A DNA stretch of 64,000 nt from contig CP103035.1 of assembly GCA_024752435.1 (NCBI GenBank), positions 1 through 64,000 on the forward strand, given 5' to 3'. This document shows positions 45,765 to 57,168 of the stretch, piece after piece. This DNA is from Allantophomopsis cytisporea. Lineage: Eukaryota > Ascomycota > Leotiomycetes > Phacidiales > Phacidiaceae. Positions within the stretch are counted from its first letter, which is position 1. Each line of letters opens with the position of its first letter. The notes below the pieces were generated by a model. That model was not told where the DNA came from, ran no database searches, and saw only the letters and a list, made by a program, of their open reading frames with translations. The translations under genes and the position numbers were made by a program.

Positions 45765-46861
45765 CTTTTACTCTGTCAGGGTTTCTAAACACATCCATTC
45801 ACGATTCGATGGAGGCTTGCGCCTTTTGAATGAAGAGTAGTATACCTCGGGTTCCGTAAGCTCTGGGATATTAAACTAAATGGGCTAGCATAGTTCGGGC
45901 TCCCGATTACAACCGGTAAGAATTGGTTGTGAAGTGCAAAGTCTCAATTGGGTGTCGCTGCATATACAATGAATTACCAATAGGTGTGGTGGAATGACAT
46001 CTATTCTAATATTTTTTCTATTCTTATTTTGCTTATTGATAAATGATAATAATCATACATTATAATTATTTATACATTCTTATTTCCAGGGATTTTCTGA
46101 CAGTAAAAAATATATTTGATTATCATTGTACAGTTTTGAAAAACAAAATGGAAAACTTTATAAAAATAGGGAAAAGGAAAGACACCCTTGTTTACCTTAA
46201 TATATCTAAGTCTAAATTTTTCATCTTCTAAACACAATTCAAAAAATCAAAAAATCTTAAAGTATGTCTATTTATTGATAGAGTTGAGACTTGGCAAGAG
46301 CGATGTATAATGTATTCAACATGTTTCTTTGACTAAGGCTCCAGGAGATGAGTGCACGTGCACAGCGCTACGGCCCCACGCCATCCATGGTGGGCATAGC
46401 GTAGCACATACCATACTTTAATTCCTAAGCATATGCTCCGCTGTATGGTGCCGCCGGTGGTCACGGATGGGCCGAAGAACCCACCGGCACGGCGGCGTTG
46501 GCTGGTCAACACGCTCACAGTAAGAGATAGACTGGTGATAGGATGGATTGATATCTAGCGAGATCTATATAAATGCACACGCCATGTTGGTGCCCGAGGC
46601 TCGACGTCGCTTCCCTCATACTCCTCTTTCCTTCAAGAATCACTTCGCTTTCAAGTCGGAAGGTTTATGGCCCCTTGGTCATTCAATCTACACTGAGCGG
46701 AACAAGTGAATGTCAATAACAAAGTATAGATACACAAAAGTGAGAGTAGAACAATGATCTATCCTCGAATTACGTCGGCACATTAGGTCGCCACTCTCGG
46801 AGTTCGTAGATTGCGGGATAGGCACACTGGACGTCTCGTTTAAGTTTGGGACGTGCTGGTG
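45765..46861. other. Intergenic, AT-rich
   Basis: About 1.1 kb. The segment 46010-46270 is strongly AT-rich with short frames only. CACGTG occurs once (46357-46362) in a GTGCACGTGCAC palindrome. No gene recognised. Confidence 0.5.
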
Positions 46862-47417
46862 CTATAGCCCGAGATCCGCCATAATGCCAGTAAAACCCAA
46901 AATCGCCCCGATCAGCGGAAAAATCGACCGAGCAGCATGCATGAACGACCATTTCACCACCAGCCCACGAACATAACTGAGGTCCGAGACATTTCCAGCG
47001 GCCTCTAGTGCAAACAACGTATTGTTGGTCGGAGTCATTATGACCCAAGTAAAAGGGACCAGGGTAAGAGTCGTGATGCCCGCCACCGCATATCTCCGCC
47101 AGTTCTTGTTGCTACGTAGTGCCGAAAATGCGTAAAGCCCACACGTTCCGACACATATTCCCGGCAGGATGATATGTCCGTAGTGATATGTGCGAGACCA
47201 TTGAGCGACCATGTGATTGGCATCTGTGTTGGTGTCCATAAACACCGGCACGGAGATCATCGAGATATTCGCCATAGCACCTGTGGTAATCACCAGTTAG
47301 AGGTGGTTCTTGGCCGGAGATCCTCTGTTTACCTGAGAGAAAGGCTCCTGCAATCACAGCTGCTTTTTGAACCCCCAATTTAGGTGGTTCAGCACGACGT
47401 TTGGTTTGAGGTGCCAT
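46862..47417 (-). CDS. Anthrone oxygenase, DUF1772 family (HypC/MdpH/GedH type)
   Basis: Two exons (47417-47333, 47280-46862; 52-bp intron) give 167 residues, the usual length. The sequence is mostly hydrophobic with four predicted membrane helices. The family pattern is clear: GAMANISMISVPVFMDT, HYGHIILPGICVG, and the polar motif VIMTPTNNTLFALE. These small membrane proteins oxidise an anthrone to the anthraquinone (for example emodin anthrone to emodin) with no known cofactor motif. The gene is head-to-head with the EthD-domain gene over 411 bp, an arrangement that suggests co-regulation of two consecutive early steps. Confidence 0.92.
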
Positions 47418-47828
47418 TGTTCCGTAAGTAGATCTCTGATCTCGATCAAGTCATATAATCAGTGTGGTTGCGAAAACTGTTCATTATACTACTGAGGAGG
47501 CTGGACGACTGAGCATGTCTTTAAAGACCCTGTATACATACTCTTACCCGGACATAAAGCACATAGATCGATCCGACATGTCCGTCCTGTTTGCCTCGGA
47601 TCCTTTCGCCCTCCGAATAGATTGAACGCCGCACCAGCCAGACAAGCCAGTCAAAGCGGATACCACAAGGCCTTATTCTCCTTTCTGTTCGCTTTCTGAC
47701 AGAATGGTATGCTATTGTTCCGTATCAACCCAGTAGGTTGCCAATTATCTGCTTCTCTCTCCTGCATATCTTCTTCTCACCATTCTGAACTTCCAAGGCG
47801 AGCTCCTTGGTCCCCTCACAATTCCAGA
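47418..47828. promoter_or_regulatory. Divergent promoter, anthrone oxygenase / EthD protein
   Basis: 411-bp spacer between divergent starts. GC-rich patches (TCGGATCCTTTCGC near 47597) alternate with AT-rich ones (ATATAATCAG near 47456). No defined regulator site can be assigned with confidence. Confidence 0.5.
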
Positions 47829-48505
47829 ATGTCTGTTCTCAACGAGTCTGAAGTGCTTGCACCGTCATTTTCAACAAACGACAAGTATCTTTGCCTAACC
47901 ATCTGCGGTTATCGCAAGCCAGGCATGAGCGAGGCAGACTATCGCAACCACATGGTGAACGTTTCAGCGCCCATGACTAAAGATTTGATGGTCAAGTATG
48001 GTGTCAAGAGATGGACTCAGGTGAGCGCCCTGTAATGACTGCAGAGATGGAGTAAATTTCCGCTCATCATCGGTCGTTCAACTCAAAGGCTGATAAATGC
48101 AAAAGATTCATAACCAGAGCGCCACCCGCGCCTTGATGTCCCAGCTTTTCGATCCCCAGATGTGCAATCTGGCAGATTTCGACTGCTTCAGTCAGGTGTT
48201 TTTCAGGAACATCGAGGATTACAAGCGCATGAAATCGGATCCGTGGTATAAGCAGCATCTTATGCACGACCATGAACTTTTCGCAGATACGAAAAAAAGC
48301 ATGTGAGTACTAACATCTGATGATAGAGAAATCATGGCTGATTGCACTCAGGATGACGATAGGCTGGGTCGAAGAGTTCGTGAGGGAGGGCGAAGTAGTC
48401 GATGGTTTCAAGGATCACCGATCATCCGGGCTGTCATCTCTATTGTTGACTGCTGGAATATCTGTTGCTCTCACTTCTTTGGTGTGGAAGCGATGGTTAC
48501 ACTGA
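47829..48505 (+). CDS. EthD-domain protein, probable atrochrysone/anthrone carboxylic acid decarboxylase
   Basis: Three exons (47829-48020, 48106-48302, 48352-48505) encode 180 residues. The EthD dimeric alpha/beta-barrel spans ~20-145: YLCLTICGYRKPGMSEADYRNHM, KYGVKRWTQ, DFDCFSQVFFRNIEDY, DPWYKQHLMHDHE. This group is found beside anthraquinone PKSs (GedI/AgnL1/MdpH-part types) and is proposed to decarboxylate atrochrysone carboxylic acid. The C-terminus continues after TIGWVEEF into a hydrophobic tail (LSSLLLTAGISVALTSLVWK) ending in basic residues, which could anchor it in a membrane near the anthrone oxygenase. An in-frame upstream start at 47709 would add 40 residues but looks like 5' UTR. 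Confidence 0.88.
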
Positions 48506-49958
48506 ACTCAAGTGTAAATTGTGTAAAATACAATTGTCAAAGCAAACCACACCGCAATTAGGAGATGGCGTTTCATACTAGATTCAGTATATGCACTGCG
48601 TCTACTCCCACTTCGAAACAGTGACTATTTTCTCATCACAAGAACACACTTAAATAGGCACTTACTGAATTCCTAAAATCTGGTACGTGATATGAATATA
48701 CGTGAATGATTTCTCTGGAACCTTTGAGTATCCCTACGAAATTCTCTGGAACTACAATTCTTTAGAGTACTGACTGATATTTATCACGTGCAGGATTCTC
48801 AACAACCCACTGGGAAACCCATAGTAGGCCTAAGAGTATTGTAATATAACTAGAATATTTTGAAATGATTATAAAATGATGTAGAGTTGAGTCGACAGTA
48901 TACATAATTTATGTAGGTTCCTACGAAAGATGTCCGCCCACTTATGGGTACATACGTACCCGAACACAGTGGGCCCGCATCTTCACAAGCGTAAAAGCGA
49001 GTACTATACTTTGACGCACATACTTATGGGCCTATCGAATCAATATAGGGTCCGTACTTCGTAAGTTGGTCGATAGTATCATCGAGTGAGGTGCTTCGTA
49101 CTGTAGAAAAGACCTCAGTGAGACTTTTTCCGGTTACGCGAGTAGTTCTTAGATAAGCTTACTTGACTAGTCGCGTCTGAGGCTCTGACAACAAAAAAAT
49201 ACATTCGCAACAGGTTTAGCGTACGCGAACGGATCTCCACAAGGACGCAATTCCAGTAAGCCTGATGATACTGACCAGGGTATTTTGAGTCACTCATCTC
49301 ATGTTCTTACTCTCTCAATCCAGTTCATTTCAAAATTGAGCACTCCGACCGAAGCTGCCCTGATTTACCGTCGGAGGAAGACGTCTTTGCGTGTACATCA
49401 ATGCGTACCGGATCTTCTATCCATAGTCACCTTACCAGCTGATATTGATCATAATTATCCATTTGAGATCTGGAAGGAGAGGTGGGAGCACATCGATGAG
49501 GCTGAGTTATCAGTTTACTCTGCAATCCTGATATATATGGTTTCCGTCATGAGAAGGATGTTGTAACATAGTGGTAAACTGGCCCAAAGACTCAAGATTA
49601 CCAAGCTGTTTATAGCCTTATGACAAGGAGCTAGTTTGAGAGTATCACACACACTTTCCGGGTCACGCATGATAAACTAGTCGAGTATTTGCACAGACAT
49701 ATTCATATTGAAGCGTTGAATTTGGCAACAGGAAGGCTCATTTAAGAACCACTCAATAAAAACTTGCGTGCGAAGTTCCTTGAATCCTTTCAGTTTCTGC
49801 TTTTCTCGCGCCTCTTGAGCATCGGCATTGGTGCAACTGGCGCCACAAGTGGCAAGTCAGAGATTAATAGCGACGTTTTCAACAGTAAAGCAATTGAAAA
49901 ATGCTGGGATTCACTTCCATAGGGTACTCCTACAGCGATCCTGTCAGCCAATAACTAA
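48506..49958. other. Gene-free stretch within the cluster
   Basis: About 1.45 kb without an intact gene. A 93-codon frame at 49285-49566 contains TLPADIDHNYPFEIWKE, which could be the N-terminal part of a decayed transposase related to the relic just downstream, but this is weak. CACGTG at 48785-48790. Confidence 0.4.
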
Positions 49959-50260
49959 GTGTTGCAACTCTCCCAAAAAGACAACGGCCTTGTGCTGTTT
50001 CTTATCACTACATACAGTAAAATTGAAGCGGTCGATCGTCTTCGAAGGAGGCCAGGTGAAACTGCAACATCAACTAAGACCGCACGTGTCGCTGTACTCG
50101 GTGGCTTACCTCAGAAGCTCTTCAATGTACCAACCTTCATTGAGCACTGCAACTACAATATGGGAGCTATTGACCGTGCAGACTAGCAATGGCTTCACAA
50201 TACTGACCAGCGGCGCACTCGGTGTGGTAATTTCGTTACACTGTTTACTTCCTTTTCGGT
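49959..50260 (+). pseudogene. piggyBac-type transposase relic
   Basis: The frame reads KDNGLVLFLITTYSKIEAV, RLRRRPGETATSTKTAR, VPTFIEHCNYNMGAIDRAD, an in-frame TAG, then HNTDQRRTRCGNFVTLF. This matches the C-terminal part of piggyBac/DDE_Tnp_1_7 transposases of fungi, where D-NxxVxFLTT, RRRP and the late FNxxMGGVDxAD box with the third catalytic Asp precede a Q(R)RTRxxW segment. Only this end survives, with a stop and no clear N-terminal half. It sits between the EthD and MFS genes, so a DNA transposon once inserted into the cluster. Confidence 0.65.
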
Positions 50261-51398
50261 ATCAATCATGTCAATAGCTACCTATTGTCAAGTGTAGGCT
50301 TAGACAGAGGCCAGACTTCGTTCCGGGGATAGCTATTTCAAATACTGCACATTATAGATACTATTAGTTCTCGGAGCTAAGATTCATGAGACCAAGAAAG
50401 CAAACACTTATTCGGTGGTGTACGCAAGTACATGGAGAGAAGCTAGGGTCTTGTTATGTAAGTTCTCCAGTAATCAAGGAAAGACGCCTGTATTGGGTGA
50501 AATAAATTCAAGTAAGCAATGGAGGCTCAGATCGCGTACGTGCTACGGTTATGATCATCCCTATGCATATTCATGTGGAACAACGGAATGTTGGGAGGTG
50601 ATTCATTGCATTGAACTTTGTTGGTCGTTATCGACTGAGACCTGGTAGTTCTAACACCACATCTCGTGACTCGGGCTTTAATATTTACCGGTTGTCATCG
50701 ACGATCGGGCTCTACGGGGTTTCATAAAGCACGAACAAAGAAAAGATAGATTATCGCACTTAAATTGTGCTCTGTCACTTACCGTTTATATGATAAGAAT
50801 GTTTTACTTTAATTTATATTCAAAAGTCTTACCTAATTTGGAAACGTCGCGCAATTCTAGGCATAAAATCGGCCTTGACGGGCTTCTGTGTCAACAGTTA
50901 GTGTAACGTTCGGGCCCGACAGGTCTGTGCTTTCATCAATTTGATCTGGCTTGCCTTTTGCGCAGGTTAGAAGGTACGTATATATTAAAGCTGCGACTAC
51001 CTTTTTTCTTTGTACAGATGAAACAAACAAACAAGCTTCCCACTCACTTTGTGGATTTCTGCTTGACCTGATTGTCCAGCACCTCTTCTTTTTTGCCATT
51101 GCGCAAAGTCCCAAATCTTTCTCAGATAATTTCTTCTTTCGGACGTTGAAGTTCAACATCTGTTCTCGATAGACCAACTCACTGGTTTGTACAGTATCCT
51201 CGAGGTACAAACAACAAAATTCAGTTATTGCACACGCAAACTAACAGGACATAGCATTTCACATCCAGAGACCAACTCACAAACATCCCCATATTGGTTT
51301 TGGGAAAGTACGATTTTCAACCCAGCCAGCAGGCCAACATTTGAACATCATTTGCCATCTGTTCACTTTTGCTTTCGCCTCTTGATACTCAGAACAGA
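50261..51398. other. Gene-free stretch upstream of the MFS gene
   Basis: About 1.1 kb, AT-rich in its middle, no recognised gene. The right part is the MFS promoter and 5' UTR. Confidence 0.45.
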
Positions 51399-53503
51399 AT
51401 GTCTTCGGAACATCCTGATGGACCGGCTGTAGGAGACGCGACTCTGAAAGAGACGAAGTCAGGAGATGCGGCAATAGACAATAAGACAGAAGGAGTTGCG
51501 ACTATGGAAGAAAAGACGGTTGGGGACAAGGTGGTTGGAGATGCAGCTGTAGGAGATGCGGCAGTAGGAGATGCAACTTCTTCGAACGAAGACAGCCAAA
51601 AATCTCAGGATGCGCCCGTCAAACCTGCCACCACCGAGCCAGCCCAATCGAAGTGGAAGGTTGCTGTCTTATTGGCTTTGATTCTTGTATCGATGTTTCT
51701 CGTCGCTCTAGACAGAAGCATCATCGCAACGGTATGAACCAGCTAAAAATTGAATCCTGTCTATTTTCGCAGTACAAAATCGTTTTAATACTAACTGGCT
51801 AATTCTTGCTAGGCCATTCCACGAATAACTGACGAGTTTAACTCTGCTGGTGATATCGGTTGGTACGGAAGTTCTTACCTGTTGACTTGCTGCGCCTTCC
51901 AACTGCTGTTTGGAAAAGTCTACACGTACTTCGACATCAGAACCGTCTTTCTGGCCAACATGCTGCTCTTTGAGATCGCCTCTGCCATCTGCGGAGCAGC
52001 CCCGAACTCCACAGTCTTCATCGTGGGTAGAGCACTTTCTGGGGTGGGCGCCGCCGGCATCTTTGCAGGAACCGTGAGTTGCCCGAGTTTTCTTATTCCT
52101 CTCTATATTGTATATGCATCAAAAGCTAAGTACGTGTAGATCATCACTATGGTCTTTCTTATACCCTTGCGCCACCGTCCCAAGATCCAAGGCCTGTTTG
52201 GTGCCGTATTTGGCATTGCTAGTATTTCAGGCCCTTTGATAGGCGGAGGCTTTACCTCGAATGTTTCGTGGAGATGGTGCTTCTATGTCAATCTGCCTAT
52301 CGGTGGCGTGGCTATCGTCGCCTGTGCGCTTTGGATGAAGGTTCCTAACAAACCGACTGCCGAACTACCTCTGCCCGAGAAGATCAAGAGATTAGATATT
52401 CTCGGGACCGCTGTTTTTGTACCCTGTGTTATCTGTCTTCTTTTGGCACTTCAGTGGGGAGGCACGACCTATCCTGTAAGCGGATCTTAATATGTTGTCT
52501 AAAGGTTCCAGTTTACTGATTGTCTTTAGTGGAGCTCAGGACGTATTATCGCATTGCTTGTCATATTTTCGGTGACGTTGATTGCTTATTGCGCTATTCA
52601 AGCATTCCTTCCAAAGACGGCAACGATCCCTCCTCGCCTATTCAAGAATCGAAGTCTTGTTGCTGCTTCTTTCAGCAATTTCGTTTCGTCCGCAGGAAGT
52701 TACATATTCGGTAAGAGACATCATACTTTACCGTTGGAATTTAGATCTAACTGATCGTAGTCTATTTCCTCCCTCTCTGGTTTCAAACGGTCAAAGGCGT
52801 CAGCGCTGCGGAATCTGGTGTACATCTTTTGCCTATCATGGTATCCATGATCGTTGGGTCAGTAAGCGGTGGATTCTTCAACTCGAAGATTGGATATTAC
52901 TCGCCACTTGCAGTCACTGGGTCAATCATCATGACTATCGGAGCTGGACTTATTTACACCTTTAAGGTCGATACAAGCACAGGAAGGTGGATTGGGTCCT
53001 TAATTCTATATGGTATCGGCTTAGGTTGGTCCTTTCAAGCACCCAATCTTGCTATACAGACTTCTTTGGCAAAGATGGATGTGCCATCCGGGTTGGCGCT
53101 AAACATGTTCGTCGGGTTATTGGCTCAAGCAGTATTTGTCTCGGTTGGGGACAACGTCTTTGACAACCAGGTTGTGCGGAGCCTTTCCTGGATCCCAGGC
53201 TTCACAGCAAGTGACTTCATCTCGGGCGGTGCTACATCATTATTAACCGCGTTGTCTCCGGACCAACATGCCGAGGCTCTCAAGGACTACAATTCGGCAC
53301 TGCGCAAAGTATTCATGATTGGGCTAATCTTGTGCGCGTTTTGCGTACCAGGTCTGGCCTCAATGGAATGGAAAAGTGTCAAGCATCGTGGAGATTGGGA
53401 AGAAAAGCCTGCTGCTAAACCCACCGAGGAGGGTGCAAAGGGAGACGATAAGCCTGCTGATAAACCCATCGACGAGGAGAAGGTACCGAAGGAGACAGTA
53501 TAG
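51399..53503 (+). CDS. MFS transporter, 14-helix drug:H+ antiporter type
   Basis: Five exons (51399-51731, 51813-52073, 52140-52475, 52530-52710, 52761-53503) encode 617 residues. After an acidic N-terminus containing short VGDAA repeats, helix 1 has VALDRSIIATAIPRI. DIGWYGSSYLLTCCAFQLLFGKVY follows in pieces, then GRALSGVGAAGIFAG (motif C region) and GPLIGGGF. FYVNLPIGGVAI and the C-terminal WxxxFxAPNLAIQT region fit the DHA2 (14-TMS) family. Such proteins export toxic metabolites from the cell. Its position between the early pathway genes and the second acyltransferase makes it the probable exporter of the cluster product. Confidence 0.92.
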
Positions 53504-54586
53504 ATTCTAGGTGCATCAACGGTTTTGCCACCACAGCCACATGTTCAGGTATACAGGGGAAGAATGCATAGTTGGCGCATTTTTAAAGGCTCATTGTCCT
53601 TCGTTATTGAGCGTTTTCTCATAGATCCTGTCTTGCTTGCGTAATGCTACAAGCCTTTCCAATAAAATCAAATATAGACATGCATGTTCCCGCTTTCTAG
53701 GTGATGTGAAGCTATAGTATCATCCCAGAAGTGACTTGTCTCGATCCTCCGCCTGTAGGTATGGCCCAGTATCCGCAGCAGTGAGACAATTACCAGTAAA
53801 CACTATGAGGGTATCAGTTGATCGAACATGATCGGCATTAACGATTGGAAGTGTCATCACAGCACTCCTTAAAGCTACATTCTATTTCTGGTCATTCGAA
53901 GCAATACTTTCCGGAGTTAAGTAGTCACCCGAAACAAGGTGTTGAATGCCGGACAAGAATAAAAGGTTCAATTGGTCTCTACACTTTTAGCATGGTACTG
54001 TAGAGCACAATGTATGATACTATAGTCTTTGGTAATACTACAGAGTGACTAGCTATTATAGATGGAATTAACAGCCTTGATAAGGAATGCCGGGGTCTAT
54101 TTGGGCATTGTGGTACATGTAGGATACTCAAATTTATTACACAATCAATGGTAGAGTATCAGGTGTTGTAATAGTTAAGTAACTTTAATTCATATGCACA
54201 ATAGCCATTTACTGTACCTCTTATTACGAAGTGGCCGGATTTCACGCTGTTAGCGCCTCCCGAGGCAAATACTGTATATGTATATATTGGTCTTCGACCA
54301 CTACTTAGGAACATTCACCGCTACACGTCACAACATCAGTCACCTATCGTGAATTACTCTCTCTGCTGTGGCTGTCCATTACTTTCGATGTACGGTAACG
54401 AACCCGGTGTATGGGATTAAGTACAAAATGTTCACCTGGGGCTGAAATAGCCCGAGGAAATGCACCGAGCGGATTCGGAAATACACTGCCATATCGGACA
54501 AGAGTGGATGCCCAATAAATGAGAAATGGTTAAGATGAAGATTCATTTCTGTGCCATTAAGGAATTCCAAATTTTAGGTACCGGCT
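53504..54586. other. Intergenic, promoter of acyltransferase 2
   Basis: About 1.1 kb with no gene. CCGAGCGGATTCGG (54465-54478) resembles the palindrome at 36201 and lies about 110 bp before the next start codon. Confidence 0.45.
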
Positions 54587-56278
54587 ATGTTTTCCCTATT
54601 TGCTCGAAAAGCTACGTATCCCAAGGAGGCGACCGATGAGGTCGTGTCGCTTCCCTTCTTCGACGATGCTCTCCTGCTAGCAAACACCGTTATGACCACT
54701 ATGTACGTATATGATACGGCCCTAGATGCTGAGAAATTGGCGGATTCTCTCGAACGTCTAGCACAGCGCCAGGATTGGCGAAAAATGAGCGCTCGAATCA
54801 GGAAAAATGTAGGAACCACCGGATGTGATGTGATGATTGTGTGCCTTTTCGCTCACACATGTTTTAGGAAGAAGGAAAGCTAGTGTTTCACATCCCCACA
54901 GAGTTCTCCAAGACACGGCCAGCCATCTCAACTACCCACGTGGGGCATGATATTCCTATCGCCAGCCATCCAGTTGCGAGTCGTATTCCCAAACCGAGCG
55001 GCACGCCGGCCATTGTGGGGACAGCAGAGAATTTCGGCTCCCTCTTCGACGAGCCAGATTGCCCAAAAAAGCTTGACGACTATCTTTACCAAGATCGGTC
55101 TGTCTTTGGTATCCATATCGAGTCGTTCCATGATGCCACTATTATTTGTACGCACGTCAATCACGCCGCTCTAGATGGTGTTGCAAGAAAGGAAATTATG
55201 GATGCATGGCTGTTGATGCTTCAGGGGAAGGAACATGAGATCCGTTCCCCCTGTGATTATCACGAAGATCCCCTCCATGAGCTGGGGAAGAACGCTTCTG
55301 CATCTCACAAGCTTTCGGACCGCAAGCTTTCCACATTTGGGCTCTTGAATTGGGTATGGAACAACATAGTTGATATTGCGATGCGCACTCCAGAGACCCG
55401 CCTGATATGCTTGCCATCCGGCTTCGTTGAGAAAATCCGCACTGCCGCATTATACGAGCTGGCTGATACTCGCACCGGCACAGAGAAGCCTTTTGTGTCT
55501 GATGGTGATATTATTCTTGCTTGGCTGGCCAAACTCGGCGTATATCACTTGCCACCGACATCAAATAGAACTGTGAGTAATTTCATCAGGTGATTAGTCG
55601 TGAAAGGGAATACCATAGGATGAAAAGCCCGTTTTGCTAAATATATTTGCTAACCACCCAATTACCTGCTATTAGGTTACTCTAGCAAGCGCCTACTCCT
55701 GCCATAAAGTTCTTGAAGGTCCTTATCTCACTCCTGGGAGGCCATATATTGGCAACTGCGCCGCGTTCTTCAATACTCTACTATCTGTCAAAGACATCCT
55801 TGGAAACTCCCTAGCCTATACAGCTCTGAAGGCGCGAAATGCACTCCAAGAACAGTCTACTCTGTCGCAGGCTGAGGCTTACTTTGCACTGGTACGGCAG
55901 TCAACTAAACATAAACTGCCTCCAATGTTTGGTGACAGCGACAGTACGTAACCCACTTTCCTTTGTTTTACTCGGATGACCCCGTCTCACCACCTTGTGA
56001 TAGTGCATTTCATGACGCTCTCCAATTGGTCCAAGGCTGGCTTCTTCACCCTCGACTTCTCAGCGGCAGCTGTGGAGGAGTCCAAACATCCAGTAACGGC
56101 TAGATACATACAGACTGTACAAAGCCCACGCAAGTTTGCGGAACTATTCGTTATTATTGGAAAAGATGTCCAGGGCAACTATTGGCTCAGCGGTTCCCGA
56201 ACAGCACAAAACTGGGCTGCAGTTGAAGACGCCTTGAACCGTAATGATTACCTGTTTGAAAAGCTTCAGACAGTCTGA
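54587..56278 (+). CDS. BAHD-like acyltransferase 2
   Basis: Four exons (54587-54808, 54868-55572, 55676-55943, 56004-56278) encode 489 residues. The catalytic HxxxD is HAALD in THVNHAALDGVARKE. SDGDIILAWLAK and GRPYIGNCAAFF follow, and the C-terminal structural motif is changed to LDFSAAAVEES in place of DFGWG. It belongs to the same broad transferase superfamily as the gene at 44.3 kb but shares little with it outside the motifs, so the two probably act on different hydroxyls or with different acyl donors. The first intron was placed to restore frame 0 and remove a stop; all four junctions are GT-AG. Confidence 0.85.
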
Positions 56279-57168
56279 AAGTCTCCGGCGTAGTACAAGT
56301 AGTGCAAGAGGACTGAGAAAGATGCGGACTAGAAAGCTTCGTAACTACCAAATTTGGTGGGCACGAATTCGGGAGAATTGGGTGGGTTGAGAACCAACTT
56401 CCCACAACATGGCACACTGAAGGTCTTTGTTTTGAAATTTGATTTCCTATAACCTCGGTGTAATTCATTCAGTTGTAAACACATATTAGCACTACTGTAC
56501 CTCAAAATGAACATCGAAACGCTTTCTCATCTTGATGAGGCCGATCTCAAATGTCACTCTTGGTGTCAGATAGCTAGTTGTGGGATAGTTCTCGATATAA
56601 CTTACTACTTTGCCTATAAGATGAGACCATGATACTCTAAGAATATCGGATGTTACTTTTCAGATATTATTTAGCGAACAATGAATTAAAGTGAAGTACT
56701 ATTCTGTGATTGAAAGATACTCCAAAGCACACTTTGTGGCACCTCCAACGTCTTGTACAGAATCTCTATTGCGGAAAAACATATTTACAGTTCTCAATAT
56801 AGAATGAGATACAATTCAAATCGTCAAAATATTTGCTATGGAGAGCCATGACTGCCAACAGAGTAACAACGCTTCGAACTTCACCAGATAGTCTAGATAG
56901 TCTGGGTGTTCATATAGATGCTGACTTTAAATGACACGATCTTGACGATGCTAAGGTGGCAATAACTCGACTCTCTTTGAATTCATACCATATACGCTAG
57001 TCTCGTGTAATTCATGATTAACAGACTTCCGATGATGGCTTCCTGTGAAGCAGACAGGTCACATAATACAATGGTATCGACGATTAATGTAAGGCTATGT
57101 TATCTATTTTGCTAACGATATATCTATTATGCTTACAGGAATATGGTAGCTAAGACTATCTGGATTAG
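56279..57168. terminator. Convergent 3' region
   Basis: About 0.9 kb between the tail-to-tail acyltransferase 2 and SDR genes. AT-rich, no gene or clear repeat; contains both 3' ends. Confidence 0.35.
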
